Shown one piece after another: positions 25,852 to 39,166 of a DNA stretch of 64,000 nt. The notes beneath the pieces are model-generated. The model saw nothing but the letters and a program-made list of their open reading frames with translations, did not search any database and was not told the DNA's origin. Both the position numbers and the translations under genes were made by a program. Source of the stretch: Panaeolus papilionaceus (taxonomy: Eukaryota; Basidiomycota; Agaricomycetes; Agaricales); assembly GCA_015501605.1 (NCBI GenBank), contig JADNRZ010000024.1, positions 620,001-684,000 of the forward strand, given 5' to 3'. Positions within the stretch are counted from its first letter, which is position 1. Every line of letters starts with the position of its first letter.

Positions 25852-27482
25852 AGCTGGCGCTTGCCGTGGCTCCGCCACGGCTTCAACTCAGGCTGCTTAC
25901 TACTTGCCATATGTAAGGAAGTAAGACAGCTCTTTAATATTTATCTTTAATATTTATTTATTTAAATTTTTAATATTTATTTTCATCTCTTACAGGGGAC
26001 TTTTTTCCCGTAGAGACAGTATTTTTGAAAGGAATGCATAAGAAATGCGGAAGCTTGCCCTGCACACTTGCCAGTCAACACACCCAGTTACACAGCAAGT
26101 ATTAAACCCATGCTTTGCCCTGTGCACAACAAAGTAGATACTTCTGTATCTATGTATTTAAACATATGTAAAATTATAATTTTCATATCTGGCACAATAT
26201 CCTTTCCTGTGGAGTAAACTTTTGCTGGATGTAATGCAGTAGCTCGCACTGTGCGCTCACATGGTGTTCTCACGATCTGAATACCAAACCATTACTGTAC
26301 CATTTCAATTAGTTGGAAGGTCTCCTGTCCCGCCCCCTTCAGATGACAAATTGGGACACCTACTATAAAATAATGCAAATTGAAGGAAATCAATAATAAT
26401 AATATTATTGTAGTGATGGTAGATATAATCATGAACCCATTTTATTTGACAGTTTGCACACTCCTGTGCATTTCCACCAATTAACACTCAACAGTGACCT
26501 TTTCAATGTTGAAAACATCCTCTGTATATGAGCCTCCACCGAAAATTTGCATATGTCCCAGGTCCCCACCCAGGTTGACAGGGGAACACAGTTTGGCATC
26601 ATTGTCCTGTGTCCCACCCTCTGCCAAATTAATCAAAAGGGTATGGTAGGTATCATCCTATTGAAGTCTTTTGCTAAGATCCTGTTTAGTGTCCTCCAAA
26701 TTTATTCATATCAAGTTGTCAATACATATCAGATAATCAAGAGTGGCTTATCAGTTTTGTTCAAATGCAAATTATATTTCTATTACATAGATATACGTCC
26801 CCCAGTGTATCTCAAGCTTTCTTAACATCTGAGTTTAATAAATTTGTGTGATCACTTTGCTCACTTTGAAGTTGTTGCTTGCCCATTTGATCAAAAATAA
26901 AGTAACACCCGTGTTCTTCTCACTATTCCTGTGTTTCTATCTTGTGGTATGGATAGTAAATGTCTACATCAGGATTTCCTTACCTCCATCTCTCATATGT
27001 CATTATGACAGGAAGCGTTCAGGGACACAATGAGGAACCAAGTTTGAACCGAGCATCGTTCGAGCCGGCTTCGGAGTCTGCTTACTTAAATTCTGCTTAC
27101 ATAAAATTGGGTAAGAAAAAATAGTAAAAAAGAGGAGAAAATGCGAAGAAATAGCTCCAAAATGGTAATTATTAACACTAAAAAATGCAGAAAAAGCGAA
27201 ATGATAATAGAAGAGAAAGTTTTATTTCCAAATTTACCTATTAAATCCAAGGAAGCACTGAAGGAGTGCAAGTTTAGAGGGGAGAGAGGAGGAAAAAGGC
27301 AGGCAGGTGCATGGCTTCAAGGCTGCAATGGCCGGATCATCGTGATTACTTAATCTCACAAATCGGGAAGCTCTGGGCGGGAACCGAGCTTCAACCGAGA
27401 GCAGCTTCAGATCCTGCTTACATGAAATTGGGTAAGCAGCCCAAAATCTCACGGCTACTCTCTGTTAAAATATAGATATAGA
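25852..27482 (-). mobile_element. Helitron-like non-autonomous insertion, 1631 bp
   Basis: Defined by comparison with unit 1, where ACGACA and TAAAGGAAAGC are adjacent. In unit 2 they are separated by 1631 bp of AT-rich DNA, so the insertion sits exactly between A and T with no target duplication. Read on the minus strand, the insert begins TCTATATC. About 12 nt before its other end it has a perfect 8 bp hairpin with a 3 nt loop (GCCGTGGC/GCCACGGC, plus-strand 25862-25880). These are Helitron traits. The exact CTRR terminus is not seen, and no RepHel gene is present. Inside, two related segments near 27045-27112 and 27381-27441 share GCTTACAT(A/G)AAATTGGGTAAG. No coding sequence was recognised. 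Confidence 0.55.
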
Positions 27483-28229
27483 TAAAGGAAAGCAATCAGC
27501 TCAAAGTCCACAACCACGACATCCAACAAAACCACTCACCTTGATGTATAAAAAACACCCCATCCCATATGAAATAACTGGCAGAGACGGTAACGCATAT
27601 ATCCTAGGCGGGCAGTGGTTGATATTCCTAAGGAGGGTATATTCAAGTGCGACAGCAGTGCGCAGGAGGACGTTGTCGCGTTGCGCTTGCGAACCTGAGC
27701 CAGACCCAGAACTGCTGCCAGAAGCGTTGGATATGCTGGTGATAACCTGTGTTACTAGCGCAGGTGAGGGTCATGTAGATGGTGGTGGACGAAGCATCGT
27801 GTTGTAGACTGATGCAGACGTGTTCAGATAGCAAGATGCGTGGTGGTTATGCACAAGATCCCAGTTTAATTCCAGAAGAAAAAGCAATCAAGTTGAAGGT
27901 AGGGTATGGATTACTGATACTAGGCTGTAGCAATAGTATATTGTTGTATACATAGATGTTGTATAGTCGTCGATAAGGAATGGCGTGTGTTCAACAGAGA
28001 CGATGGTGGTGGTTCATAACAAAGGTTAAACTCAGGATGAGTCTCATGACATCATCATCATCATGGTCAGATCGAGTGCATTGACAGTATCAGTTATGTT
28101 GGACATACAGCACGGCTTGAAGCATAGAAATAGGACAGAATACTACGTTAAAAGTCAAGAGTAAAGGTTGAACGTTGAAAAAAACATCGACAAAAAAACC
28201 AGCACACAACGCCACGTCGCAGACAACCA

Positions 28230-31200
28230 CTACCTCGCATAACCCCTCGTATACCCCCTCCCATTCGTCATCTCGACCCTACCCGCATCTCTACCCGCAT
28301 CTCTCCACGTATCCCTCCTATCCCGATCCCTATACCAACTCTTGTCCTTCCTCATCTCCCTATCCCTCTTCCTCTTCAAGCTTTTATCAGACCCGCCCCT
28401 TCCACTCTTATCCAACCCACAACCACGACCACCCCCACCATCATTTCTATCGCCACCACCGCCGTTCTGCCTGCTTCTATCTCTATCTCCATCCCTCTTC
28501 GCAAAATCGTTCCCACTCGGCACCTCCGACCGCGCCAACAAACTCCCCTGCTCAGCCTTCTTCACATTCAATGATAACCCAAAGGGCATCTTTATAGGCT
28601 GCATAAGGCCTCCCTTCGGCGCTTCGGATGCCGCCTTCTCCTTCACGTTCGCATTCGCATTCGCATTCGCATTTGCGTTCCTCCTACTCCCAAACCAACC
28701 ATCTTTATCCTCATCCCTCTCTTCCCGTTTCTGCAACGCCAACCTTGCCTCACCCATCCTTCCTCCCCACCTAATCCAGCGCATCACCCGGCCTCTGTTC
28801 ATTCGCGTAATGGTCCATATGGCTCCGCTTCATCGCTGACTTCAATTTTCTATGTTGGCTTTCTGAGGTAGGGTCCCAGAAGGGGCTTTTCATCACATCG
28901 TAAGCACTCAAGGCAGAGTGATCGTTAGGGGGGAACTTGGGCGTCGTCGCAGTCCTGAAAATCACAAATATGTTAGTAAATATATCATTTCTCGTTTCCA
29001 GTAAATTGAACTTACATCTCCCCAATGTCCCACCCCACCACAATTATAACAGCATTCACCACTCATCGTCCGCAAAATACGCCTCGCCTCCCTTTCCCAA
29101 CAACAGGCCCTTTTTCTTTAGCCGCCGCTCCAGAGTGGCGTGTTGCTGGGCTTCGCTGAAGTATTCGTAGATTCGCCACAATGTTGAACATTCCTGGGTG
29201 AAGAAGCGTGATTTACGTTGGCGAGCAAGGAGGGGTCTTGTGGAGGGGATCTTTTTGATCAAAGTGAGTACAAGGCAAAAAAGGAACAAGGGACGAGAGG
29301 ACTGACATTAGTCTTATCAAACGAAGAAAAACATTCCTGGTCTTGTGAGGACATCATTGCGCACCCCGAGCGTCCATTGGGGCAATTCTGTAGCGAAGAA
29401 ATTGTTTCAAGTCGATAAATAAAATAAACTACATAACAGAAATAATGAATCAGCAAAGTCACAAAGAGAGAGATGAAAAGAAACACGTACAGCATTACTA
29501 TATGCCCCTTCGTCCCACATGTAAAACAGCTTTTGGTTGTTACACATGACCGTGTCGAGTGTTCGTCGCGCGCGCACCACAGGTTAGGCACTGTAATAGG
29601 TAGAATTCGCGTCAGTGTTGTTGACAAATGCACAAGTCGAGAAAAGGTCGTTGGCAAATAAATAGGTCCAGAAAAACGGATAAAAATAAACAAAAAAAAA
29701 AACATAGGAAAACGAATAATGATAAGAAGTGGTAACATTGATCATTTACTTACAATGCTCACAGGACACATCGCCGTCTTATGCTCACCCTCCGCACCAC
29801 AATTCTTACACACAGTCCTCTGACTCTGTGCTGCAGCATTTGGATCGGGCAAGTCATCGAAGTAGCAAGTTATACCCTGTAGAATTTATTTACGATTAGG
29901 AATGCTCAACCACGCTCGCAGAGAAAAGGAACACGTACCCGAACATCATCATCACAATCCAAATACTCAATACCCTCTTCCTCCTTCTTGCCCTCACCCT
30001 CCCTCTCCCCTCGCCCTCCCTCTCCGTTCCCTCGTCCATCCCCCACACTCCGCTTCTCAATAATCTGCACATGCGCAGGGAGCGTAGGGACTAGCAATTT
30101 CGTATCCTACACGGCGTCAGGGGCAATAGACCAGTCAAGAGCGACAACGGGCGTGGTGTCGATGAGCACGGTGGGGATGGCAGTTGGAGTTAGGTCGATG
30201 AAGAAGAGGCAGGAGGTATCCACTTCAGGTTCGGGTGCGGGTTCTGATGCTGGTGCGGGTTGAGATGGCGCTTGGGGTTGGGAGGATTGAGAGGACTGGG
30301 AATCGGGATTGAGATTGTCGCTTGCCCCGTGTCTTTTTCGTCTTCCCTCTCTCCTTGTCCTCAGCCTTCGTCTTTCCATGAGACCTGGGCTTCATGGTCG
30401 TCGAGGAATCTGAGTTGCTGTTCTGGTCTTGCTTCTGATTTTGGTTATGGTTTTAGATAGCGACGCGGGTGCGGGTGGAGGTGGAGCTTTTGATTTCCCC
30501 TTTCTCATTCTCGCGCCAATTCCCTCTCTGCCTCAGAGTTGTGTTGCACTTGCCCCTTCTCCTCAACACCCCCCATCTAATCATCACCCGACCCTCATTC
30601 TTGAGCCTTCATCTCTCCTCCTTCCAATCCCACCTCTCCTTCCTCTCCCTCGTCGCGTTTTTCTCTTCTCTCCAGTCCTCTCTTGCTCGTCCCTCTCCTT
30701 CTCCTTGTTCTTCTCCTCTCCCTTTCCCTTCTCCCTGTCGTTCTCCTCTCCCTTGTCCTTTCCCTCCCCACCCCCACTCTTCTCCCTACCACTCATCTCC
30801 GTCGCTTTCTCCCTCCTCACCGCAGGCGACTCTCTCGTCCACGGTCCTTCTCGGCGCCGCTGTATTCACAACCTCCACCACCTTACAGCTACTTTTATTC
30901 CGATTCCCACTGTCTCCATTTTGCACCTGTGACTCGGAGGCTGCGGTCTGGGTTGTGGTTTATGCACCTTTTGTCGTTGGTGATGATGCAGGACTGGGAA
31001 TAGGACGGGGTTCCTCTAGGGAGATTTTGGGATTGGAGTTGGAGTTGAAATTTGACGTCGAGGGGGAGGCAGAGTCGAGGTTGACGTTGGATCGGTCGAT
31101 GTTGTCATTAGCGTTGGAGTTGGAATCAACACCTGCATTCGCTTTCGTGTTCATATTCGATTCCACGGCTCCCCTCCACGTGCTTCACTTCGAGTTCATG

Positions 31201-31330
31201 CGTTACTGTGGGCTTTGACGCAGAAGCCTCCGGCTGCTCATCAGCAGGGATAGTCAAATCGATGATTTCATGTGTCGTGTTCGTATTAGCTATGCGATAC
31301 GCCCAGTTGTAATCCAGCTTGCTTGAAATT
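28230..31330 (-). pseudogene. Air1/Air2-like zinc-knuckle gene, copy 2 (damaged)
   Basis: Second copy of the TRAMP-type zinc-knuckle gene. The best preserved part is the region LFFIDLTPTAIPTVLIDTTP (about 30107-30225), the SRRKVCKN-equivalent knuckle near 29800, WCARDEHSTRSC with CFTCGTKGH near 29510-29580, WRIYEYFSEAQQ and EAYFADDEWCYNCGG near 29035-29170, and a long C-terminal tail with (NA)n and Arg-Asp repeats. Damage: the ATG used in copy 1 is ATA here. A tag stop interrupts the ALDQVG segment near 28770. The N-terminal frame runs to a stop after HESECRC. Whether an upstream start and splicing could still make a shortened product is open. Confidence 0.6.
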
Positions 31331-31469
31331 GGTTGTCCGAGTTAAGTGTGTCACCAAGATGCCAAGATCGTTCAGTTAAACAGCCAGAGCCTTCGTCTTA
31401 GTGCATAAACCACGAGGTGAGCGTGAACTGAAGAATCTGAACGTGGAGGCAGAGAAAGAAGGAAACGAG

Positions 31470-32270
31470 ATTTGTGCAAGCATTGAGAATAGTATTGACT
31501 CGAATTTGCCGTGGAATGAGTATTTAGAGTGGTTTAGCCCGAGGTATAGGTTGGTGGTTGCGGAGAATAATATGGAGGATGTTGAATATGAGAGAAGGGT
31601 TGTTGGTGTGGGGTGTGTACATGTTTTGATTGTCGGTTTTGGTTTTGGGAGGCGTTGCTGACTGTTTGCTTATGACTGCACTTGAGCATTTACAAGAATT
31701 GGCCCATGCGCCTTCAGTACAGGTGATGGATGTGGCGAGGGAGTGTAGAAAAACATCTCGGGTTGGACAAGTTGATGGTCGGAGTACAGATGAGTTGGAT
31801 GAACAGTTAGCGCGTGAATCAATTTCCTCATTCATCTTGTAACATAACAAATATTAACGCTGCAATATCAGAACATACAGGATACTTATAGAACCTCCAA
31901 GGGTCTGAAATATCTGACGACAACTCATGCAGCCCCCAACTCGAAATTCAAACGCTCCAACTCGGCGTCGAGGAGTAACAACGGCGCATTGTATAACGGG
32001 TGCCAGTACCCCGTCTTGCCAACCCCCAACTCGTCCTCTTCTGGATTCGTCAACTCTTCATCTCAAGAGAGTCAGAAGAAGCGACGCATGAGCCTTATTA
32101 CGAGCAAATACTACGATATACCTACAACGGAGCCAGGGTATGAGCGTTTTGATCTGTGCGGGGAGGTGCATGGTCTACTTCCGGTGTAAATGGCAAGAGT
32201 GGTGCGAGGAGAAGATTCTTTCGGAGTGCATATGGGTATGGAGGAGATGATGATGCGAGTACAGTGATAG
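31470..32270 (+). pseudogene. HDAC 3' remnant, unit 3
   Basis: Covers the SNLPWNEYLEWF-equivalent exon through the GYERFDLCG region. As in unit 2 the catalytic core is absent. An in-frame shift follows the FDLCGE codons (about 32165). A deletion relative to units 2 and 4 removes the end of the HDAC tail and the HDAC/Air junction, joining GCGGATGCGGGGAT directly to Air antisense sequence. Confidence 0.75.
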
Positions 32271-32289
32271 GATTGTGCGGATGCGGATG

Positions 32290-32950
32290 CGGGGATCGCT
32301 GTGGAGGTTACATAGGTCGATGGAGAAGAGGCTGGAGATATTTGCTCCGGATAGGAGTTCGGGTTTAGGTTCGGTGCTGGTTTGGAGCGCTGTGTTGATT
32401 TAGGCTGGAGATAGGGGTTGTCTCTTGCCCTTCGTCTCGCTCGTCTTCCGCTTCGACTTGGGCTTCACACTCGCCGACGAACAACACGACCGGCTCTGTT
32501 GGTCTTGCCTCTGATTTTGGTTTTGGTTTTAAGATGGGGACACAGGTGTGGGTGGAGGTTTTGGTTTTGATTTATCCAGATCTTGTTCCCAGTCGCTTTC
32601 TGACTGTGCGTCCAGGGATTCCTGCTGCCCTGGCATTTGCTCCTCCGCGCCCTTCATCGCATCCTCGCCCACCCCAATCCTTATCCCCAGCTTCATCCCT
32701 CATCTCTCTCTCCTCCAATCCAACATCGCGTTTTTTCTTTTTCTCCAGCCCTCTCTTCTCTTCTCCCTCTGCTCGCACTTCTTTTCCCCTATTCGCTTAT
32801 CAATGGCTTTCTCCTGCGTCTTGGGCTTTCCCTCGCCTCCCCCCACTCTTATCCTTATCCTTGTCCTCTATCACTCTTCCTGATCCGCCTAGGTAGCACC
32901 GTTTTAAGTACCTCCACAACCTCACTAAGGGGGCAAAAAAATAATTCTGT
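32290..32950 (-). pseudogene. Air gene 5' fragment, unit 3
   Basis: Antisense Air sequence equivalent to 19760-20460 of unit 2, with the charged Lys/Glu/Arg-rich segment at 32572-32778. It is flanked by the HDAC remnant and the NACHT C promoter. No zinc knuckle or start codon remains. Confidence 0.6.
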
Positions 32951-33166
32951 GGTGGTATCAGCCTTCAAGCACAGGATGGCAACTAACTGAGCCGCCGGGG
33001 AGTATGAATGGCAGTGATATGTGAGTACAACCCCCAGCTGTGTCGATTTGTGGCGATGTCCTAAACTAGAAATGCAGTGATGATGTGCGTGCTGTTGAAG
33101 CATGTTCACACAGGTAATCAGTGAACACGGGTCGACAACTCTTTGCCTCTTGCTCTCATCCATCCA

Positions 33167-36100
33167 ATGCCCCCCATTCGGACTCAACCTCTCCTCTGGG
33201 GCACAAGTCCATCGCAACTCAGTCGTCCAGCAACACCCAGAGGTAAGGAAAGCAATAGTTGAATATACACCAACTTAGATTTAATGTGATCGTTCTGCTT
33301 CAGACTCTCGCTCGTCTGCTAGTGGACCCTGTCTTCTGCAACCTAGAGTCGAAGCATCGCATGGTATGCTTTGTCCAGGCTACTTGTACATGTACTCGAC
33401 ACTGATGGCCTCGTCTGAACCGATCATCCAGAGGTGGGCATAGGAGTCCCGAGCTCGTCGAGCCTGATTCCGGTCGGAGGATATTCATCTTTGCATCTAG
33501 CCAGCCATGTTGGGGGAGCCAATTATGCATCAGGCGAGTTACCCTGTGCGGTGTTACTGTTCTGTATGCTTACATGGTGTAACGTTGTAGCCGCCCCAGA
33601 ATCACACTCAGCGATCTTTGGTCCCAACAGCAAAAACGTATTTAGCGGGAATCCCACATTTCTGCACAATACTCATGTCCACCAAGCGCACAATATGAGG
33701 GGCGGTGAGTGATTTTCCTATAAAATCTTAGTGAGAGCAATGTCTAACTCGCATGTCTGCAGCGATCCACATTCTATACGAACACTCGGCACCAGGAGCT
33801 GCCTACAACTCTAATGATCGATACGACCCTCCCAAATGCCACCCAAACACCAGGACTGGACTTCTGAATACGACACGGGATTGGACTCGGAATGGTCGTT
33901 CTCGAATGATGTGGCTGTACGGCTCTGCGGGCGCAGGCAAGTCCGCCGTTGCACAGACCTTGGCTATGGAGCTTCAAGCGGTGTCAAACCTTGCCGCCTC
34001 CTTTTTCTTCTCGAGAACGGCACATGTGAATAGTCATCGCAACCACGCGGGTCGTTTCGTCACTACCATCGCTTACCAGCTCACCGAAGTTGTACCTGGC
34101 TTACAGTGCTACGTCGAGCATGTCATCGCCATCAGACCATCTGTCTTCGACCTTCCCCTCACAGAACAAGTTATCAAACTGATTATTGAGCCCTTGAATG
34201 CGCTACAACTGGAAATGGCTGACCATGGCTGTACTACCTACGTGCTTCCCGGGGTCCTGGTTATTGATGGCTTAGACGAGTGCAAGGAAGAAGCCAGACA
34301 GATACAAGTGCTCGAGGCCCTTGCTACGCTCGTTGGTTATCAGGATGTCTTCCCATGCTCAGTGTTTCTAGCTAGTCGACCTGAGCTAGTCATTCGGTCG
34401 TGGATGAACAACAAGCAGTTGAAGGATCCACAGCTTCTACGAAGCATTTCGCTCCTAGATCACTGCGATAGCGACGACGACATCAAAGTTTTTGTGAACG
34501 ACGAGACTGCCGAAATCAAGCAATCACATCCACTCAACTACCGCATTCCAACCGGTTGGCCATCATCTGAGCTCGTCAAGGAGATCATCAAGCGCGCTTC
34601 TGGCCAATTTGTATTTGTCGCCACTATTATCAAATATATCAAGGATCTACGGGGTGATCCCTGCGAGCGACTGGAAGCGATTTTGAAGCACACCCTTCCC
34701 AGTGATGATCGACCTTACGCAGATCTGGATGCACTGTATCTTCACATTCTCCGCCAAACCAAGCACCCAAAGCTTGTGCACCAGATTTTAGCCTTCCGAA
34801 TCACGACTGCCTCGTTTTGGGGTAAAATGCATGATGTCGATTCCAGAGACTACCTGCGGATCCTTCTCTCCTTGCCCTATTCTGTCCACACGCTTCTCGT
34901 TGATTTGCAGTCTATCATGAATTGTGACAAAGATGGGATGCAATTCATGGGTTATTCTGACCGGGACAGACCCTATCCACCTGTATTTCATCACGCGTCA
35001 CTTCTCGAGTTTCTCTTAGACCCACATCGATCGGAGGAATTCTACGTTGATATCCCGAGCATGGACAAGGAGCTTTCTGAAACCGCATTGCGACATTTGT
35101 GTGGTGAGTGTCCTTTGTTTTTTCAGAAGAGATGTTTCTGAGTATACTTTATATAGCACCGGTAGAACCAGATCTTCCTGTGGTAGATGACCAATACATC
35201 ATCTATTGTTTCTTGATCCTACTCCAAACCCGAACGTCTCGCCACCCTTCCTTCAGGGACCAAGTGATCAGACAACTTACCCGGTGGGACACCTCGCACA
35301 GGCTGATGCTTTACATGACTCTTTGTCGACTACGCTCAGGCCGATATGATTTTAGTCCAGCTTTATTGGTCAACGTCATTGACCGGGATTTATGGTCCGT
35401 TTTTGCACCAGCAGTGGCAACAATGCCAGTCCGAATTCGCCAGGAATTTGAAAGTGCGCGGCTTCCGCTGGGACTACTTGTTATGTATCAGGAAGGAATA
35501 TTCTCATCCATGGGCACACCTGACTCCAACTTTCATCCTGACGATCCCGTTAAATTGGTTGATTGGCATGTCAAATCATGCATCCAGCGTGACACAGGAT
35601 TCAACATATGCAACTTCTTTTCCTCAAAGAAGCACCAGTTCTTGCTGAACGATTATAGGAATTCTAAATGGCACGATTTCTTGGATGTCCTTGACGAATA
35701 TCTGCCAGCTCCAGAGAAGGAAGCACTGGAGATCAAAAAATTGAGACGGAATGCAGGGGCCCAATATCACCCTGTGCTGGCAACTGCCACGACCGTATTC
35801 AGTATCAGGCATCTCAACTCAATGTTGGTATTTTAATCACTTCCGATATCATCATTTTATTGCTGATGCAGAGGCCCCAATTGGCTGTCATCTGTGTAGG
35901 TTTGATGCATTGGAGGATTCAAGTTCTTCCCAGTTCATTGTCGAAAATCAAGACCTTATCAACCACCTAAAGCGGACAGGAGGCAGCAATTGGCGTGCAC
36001 TCGTCGTGTGTTACCTCTTAACATTCATCGGCATATTTATGTGGGACAACTGCCTCCTTTCAGCTGAGGTAGTCGCAGCTTTGGAAGAAACATCCCAAAA

Positions 36101-36670
36101 GATTTTTCCACCCCATGTTATTTCAACATTGGAGGACACAACCTTCCCCTTCGACTTTGCCTATCCCGAATTCGATTCTCACAAACAATTGTGGTGCTCG
36201 CTTTCGAGTAAATACAGTCACTGTACACTGCCGCGCTGGTTTTTCCTTCCACCCCGCTTCCACTACATCTGGCCTGAAGGTCATAGAGACAATCTTTGTC
36301 TCGTTCACGACTATATACGCGTACGTGTTCTGCTACTGCTGATGCTGGTTTTATCATTGAGATGCTGACTGTATGTAAACAGCTATACCACATATGCAAC
36401 GGGTCTCAACCCCGTCGGGTTGATGCGCCTGAAACCAGTTGGATTTATAACGCTGACACAGAGCATGACGGCGATTGGGACGGCGAGCCTCACTTGAGCC
36501 CAGATGAGGTAGTGGAGAAAATAATAGACCCCAGTACGGGCCTTCCTATCGACTGGAAGAGCTGGTCAATGTGGGATAGATGGCATGATTTCATATCCAA
36601 TTATAAGAAGGCGGAGAGAAGGTACGCACTTCGCCAAGGTGAAAATGTGGGAACCCAATCTAGTTGTTAA
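33167..36670 (+). CDS. NACHT-domain NLR-like STAND ATPase, copy C
   Basis: Exons 33167-33242, 33304-33363, 33432-33533, 33591-33704, 33763-35103, 35157-35801, 35872-36320 and 36383-36670 give 1024 residues without an internal stop. Walker A GSAGAGKSA, Walker B LVIDGLDE and VFLASRPE are present. The intron after exon 3 starts GCGAGT rather than GTGAGC, so this copy depends on a GC-AG splice there. The NACHT half is closest to copy B (GCTTYVLP, EEARQIQV). The exon from 35157 begins like copy A (PDLPV.DDQYIIYCF) and the terminus RRYALRQGENVG is also A-like, which points to past exchange between copies. Confidence 0.83.
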
Positions 36671-37608
36671 TTGGCAGACAGTCTTGTGGCACGGCGTAGA
36701 ATAATGTACATATGTATTCACACAGAACAAGTTTTATGAAGACGATACGAGCTTCTACTTTTCCAATCTCAACATGCGCCTCCTCTCTCCTCTTACTCTG
36801 AATCATCTCTAAACGCTCCAGGAACACCACCAGCAGGGGTATTTCTGCGTCGCGTCTAAGAGCATATGCATCATCTTGGCCATGTGGGTGTCAGAGTGGT
36901 ATTGTACCCCGTCGATGAGAGCAGTCCAGGGTTATAACCACTATCATCCGTTGGGTCTGAGGTATCCAATCGCCGTGTTTGCAGCCCTCGTATTCGACGC
37001 AACACTGCGGCGGACCCGGTCCTTGCGCATTGCATTGCATTACTTCGCGCGTAGTTGGTTGGTACATTGCGGCGTGTGCCATCCCTGGGTTGGATTTCAT
37101 TGAAAAATTAGACGATGCTGTGATTTCGTTGAGTGCTGGGATAGGCCTCGTGGTCTGACTATGGGAGACAAGGAACTTGAATAGACTGACCTGCGACGAG
37201 TCACGACGCCCTCGTCGTTTCCGAATTCAGCGCGATACTGTTGCAAATTAAACATCTTCATAATACTCGCAATGTATTGAATCAATGGACGAGCATACCC
37301 TCGTTTTTATTTTAATTAGCGGATGTAGACTATCAAAGCGATTGCAGTAAGCTTTGATCAAGTATACAAGTGGGATGGAATCGGTTTGGAACGTTTTCGT
37401 ATGTAAAATCATTCGAATACATTAATATTTGGATTTCAGCCCTCAAGTATTGACGATTTATAAATCTTCCTATCACTTTCCCGAGTCTGAGTTCAGAATT
37501 AAAGTGGGGTATACCCCGTTCCATTCATCGAAACGTACAAGGAGAATGCAACCTAAAAACACAAACCCTTTATTCACAATTATACAATCCACCCCCAATC
37601 ACTCCCGT
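36671..37608. other. Spacer downstream of NACHT C
   Basis: Counterpart of 13096-14031. It is nearly identical to unit 1 at a constant offset of 23,567 bp from about 36692 to 37337, and then more diverged. No gene is called. Confidence 0.5.
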
Positions 37609-38090
37609 TCAACTCTCAGCTCGCCCGCAGCCAGCCTCCCAAACATCAAGCCCGGCCCCGCTGTCGCCAGCCCAGTTCCAGTTCCAGGTCCTGTCGTGCT
37701 TATTCCACTGCCCATTCCCGCTCCTGTTCCCACCTCCAGTAGCACTCATACTCATGCCCCTACCTGAACTCGACCTAACTGATATGGACCCAGATCCAGA
37801 GCTAACGCCCTGCCTTGCCTTCAAGTTCCCCTTCGGATGCCCATCGTCCGTATCGAACAACACCGAATCCGAAGATGACAGTTGGGCAGATTGCGCTGCG
37901 AGGTTGGCGAATGACGAGGTTGAGTCTCTGTATAGTCTGTTTTCGAGTATGGGTAAAAAATTAGGTGTTAGGGTTAGTCGACCGAGTTCAGTTGAGTTGA
38001 GTTGAGAGGGAGGCAGACAAACCTAAAAGCCTCCTTGTTATAACAATCGCTCTCCGGAATCCTATCTAATGTATTCTTCTTGAACGACAT
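37609..38090 (-). CDS. Small hypothetical gene Z, copy 3
   Basis: The ATG at 38090 opens MSFKKNTLDRIPESDCYNKE. A donor at AG|GTTTGTC follows, then an exon containing QSAQLSSSDSVLFDTDDGHPKG. Compared with copy 1 the glycine-rich tail changes frame and ends at 37609 through a tryptophan-bearing sequence (QWNKHDRTWNWNWAGD). Copy 2 reads in the same frame as copy 3 there, so it is not clear which tail is original. The function is unknown. Confidence 0.4.
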
Positions 38091-38456
38091 TTTGATGCAG
38101 TGTAATGGTATTCGTCGGCTCTAAAGTAAAATTAAGCAATCGTCAAGCCATATTGATCACTGGAAATAAAAAAACCAAAGTCACCTCCAGTGCTTATAAT
38201 TATATTCCAAATTAAACGCTTCGGCATGCGAAACGAGGGGATGAAAGACCTCAGTTACGAATTTGACGCTGGGGGGTGATCAGAGAAGGTCTGGGGGAAT
38301 GTGATGTGGAATTTGAAGACAGAGTCGGCATAGTAACCTTTTATTTTCATCCATGCGATTTGATTCATCGTCAAGGGTAGAGTAATATGAAATGAAATAC
38401 AACGTGAAGGAAAGCAATTAGCTCAAAATCCACAACCACGACATCCAACCAAACCA

Positions 38457-38726
38457 TTACCCCGATGTATAAAATAAACCCCGTCCCATATAAATAAATA
38501 GCAGGGGACGGCAACACATGCATTCCAAGCGGGCAGACAGTGGTTGATATTCCCGAGGGGGAGGGGGCGTATTCAAGTGAGATAGCAGTACACATGAGAA
38601 CGTTGTCCCGTTGCGCTTGCGAACATGAGCCTGACCCAGAATCCCTGCAGAGGCGTCAGATGTGGTGCTAGTGATCATCTGTAGTACTAGCGCAGATGAG
38701 GTTCGTGTAGATGGTGGTAGAAGCAT
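38457..38726 (-). other. Short open frame, unit 3 counterpart of 14849-15148
   Basis: A frame related to the short serine/glycine-rich frame of unit 1, but shifted after the VVLSHLNT-equivalent region. It has no recognisable domain. It is listed only because it recurs in three units. Confidence 0.2.
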
Positions 38727-39166
38727 TGTGTTGTAGACTGATGCAGACGGGTTCAGATAGCAAGATGCGTCGTGGTTATGTACAAGATCCCGGTGTGATG
38801 CAAGAAGAAAAAACTACTGGGTTGAAGGCAGGGTATGGAGAACTTATACTAGGCTCTAGTGATAGTATGTTGTGGTATATGGTGATACTTTCTAGTCGTC
38901 GATGAGCAAATGGCATGTGTTCAACAGAGACGATGGTGGTGGTTCATGATCAAGGCCTGAATGAGTCTCATGACATCATCATCATCATAATTATCAGATC
39001 GAGTGCATTGACAGTGTCAGTTATGTTGGACTACAGCACGGCTTGAAGCATAGAAAATACGACAGGATATCACATTAAAATCAAGAGTAAAGGTTGAACG
39101 CTGAACGTTGAAAAAACATCTACTGAAAAAACCAGCATACCACACCACGTCGCAGACAACCACTAT

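Noticed and set aside
25852..27482. Considered as an LTR retrotransposon remnant because two related segments occur near its right end.
   Set aside because: The segments are internal, short and only partly alike. There is no target duplication, primer-binding site or pol sequence.
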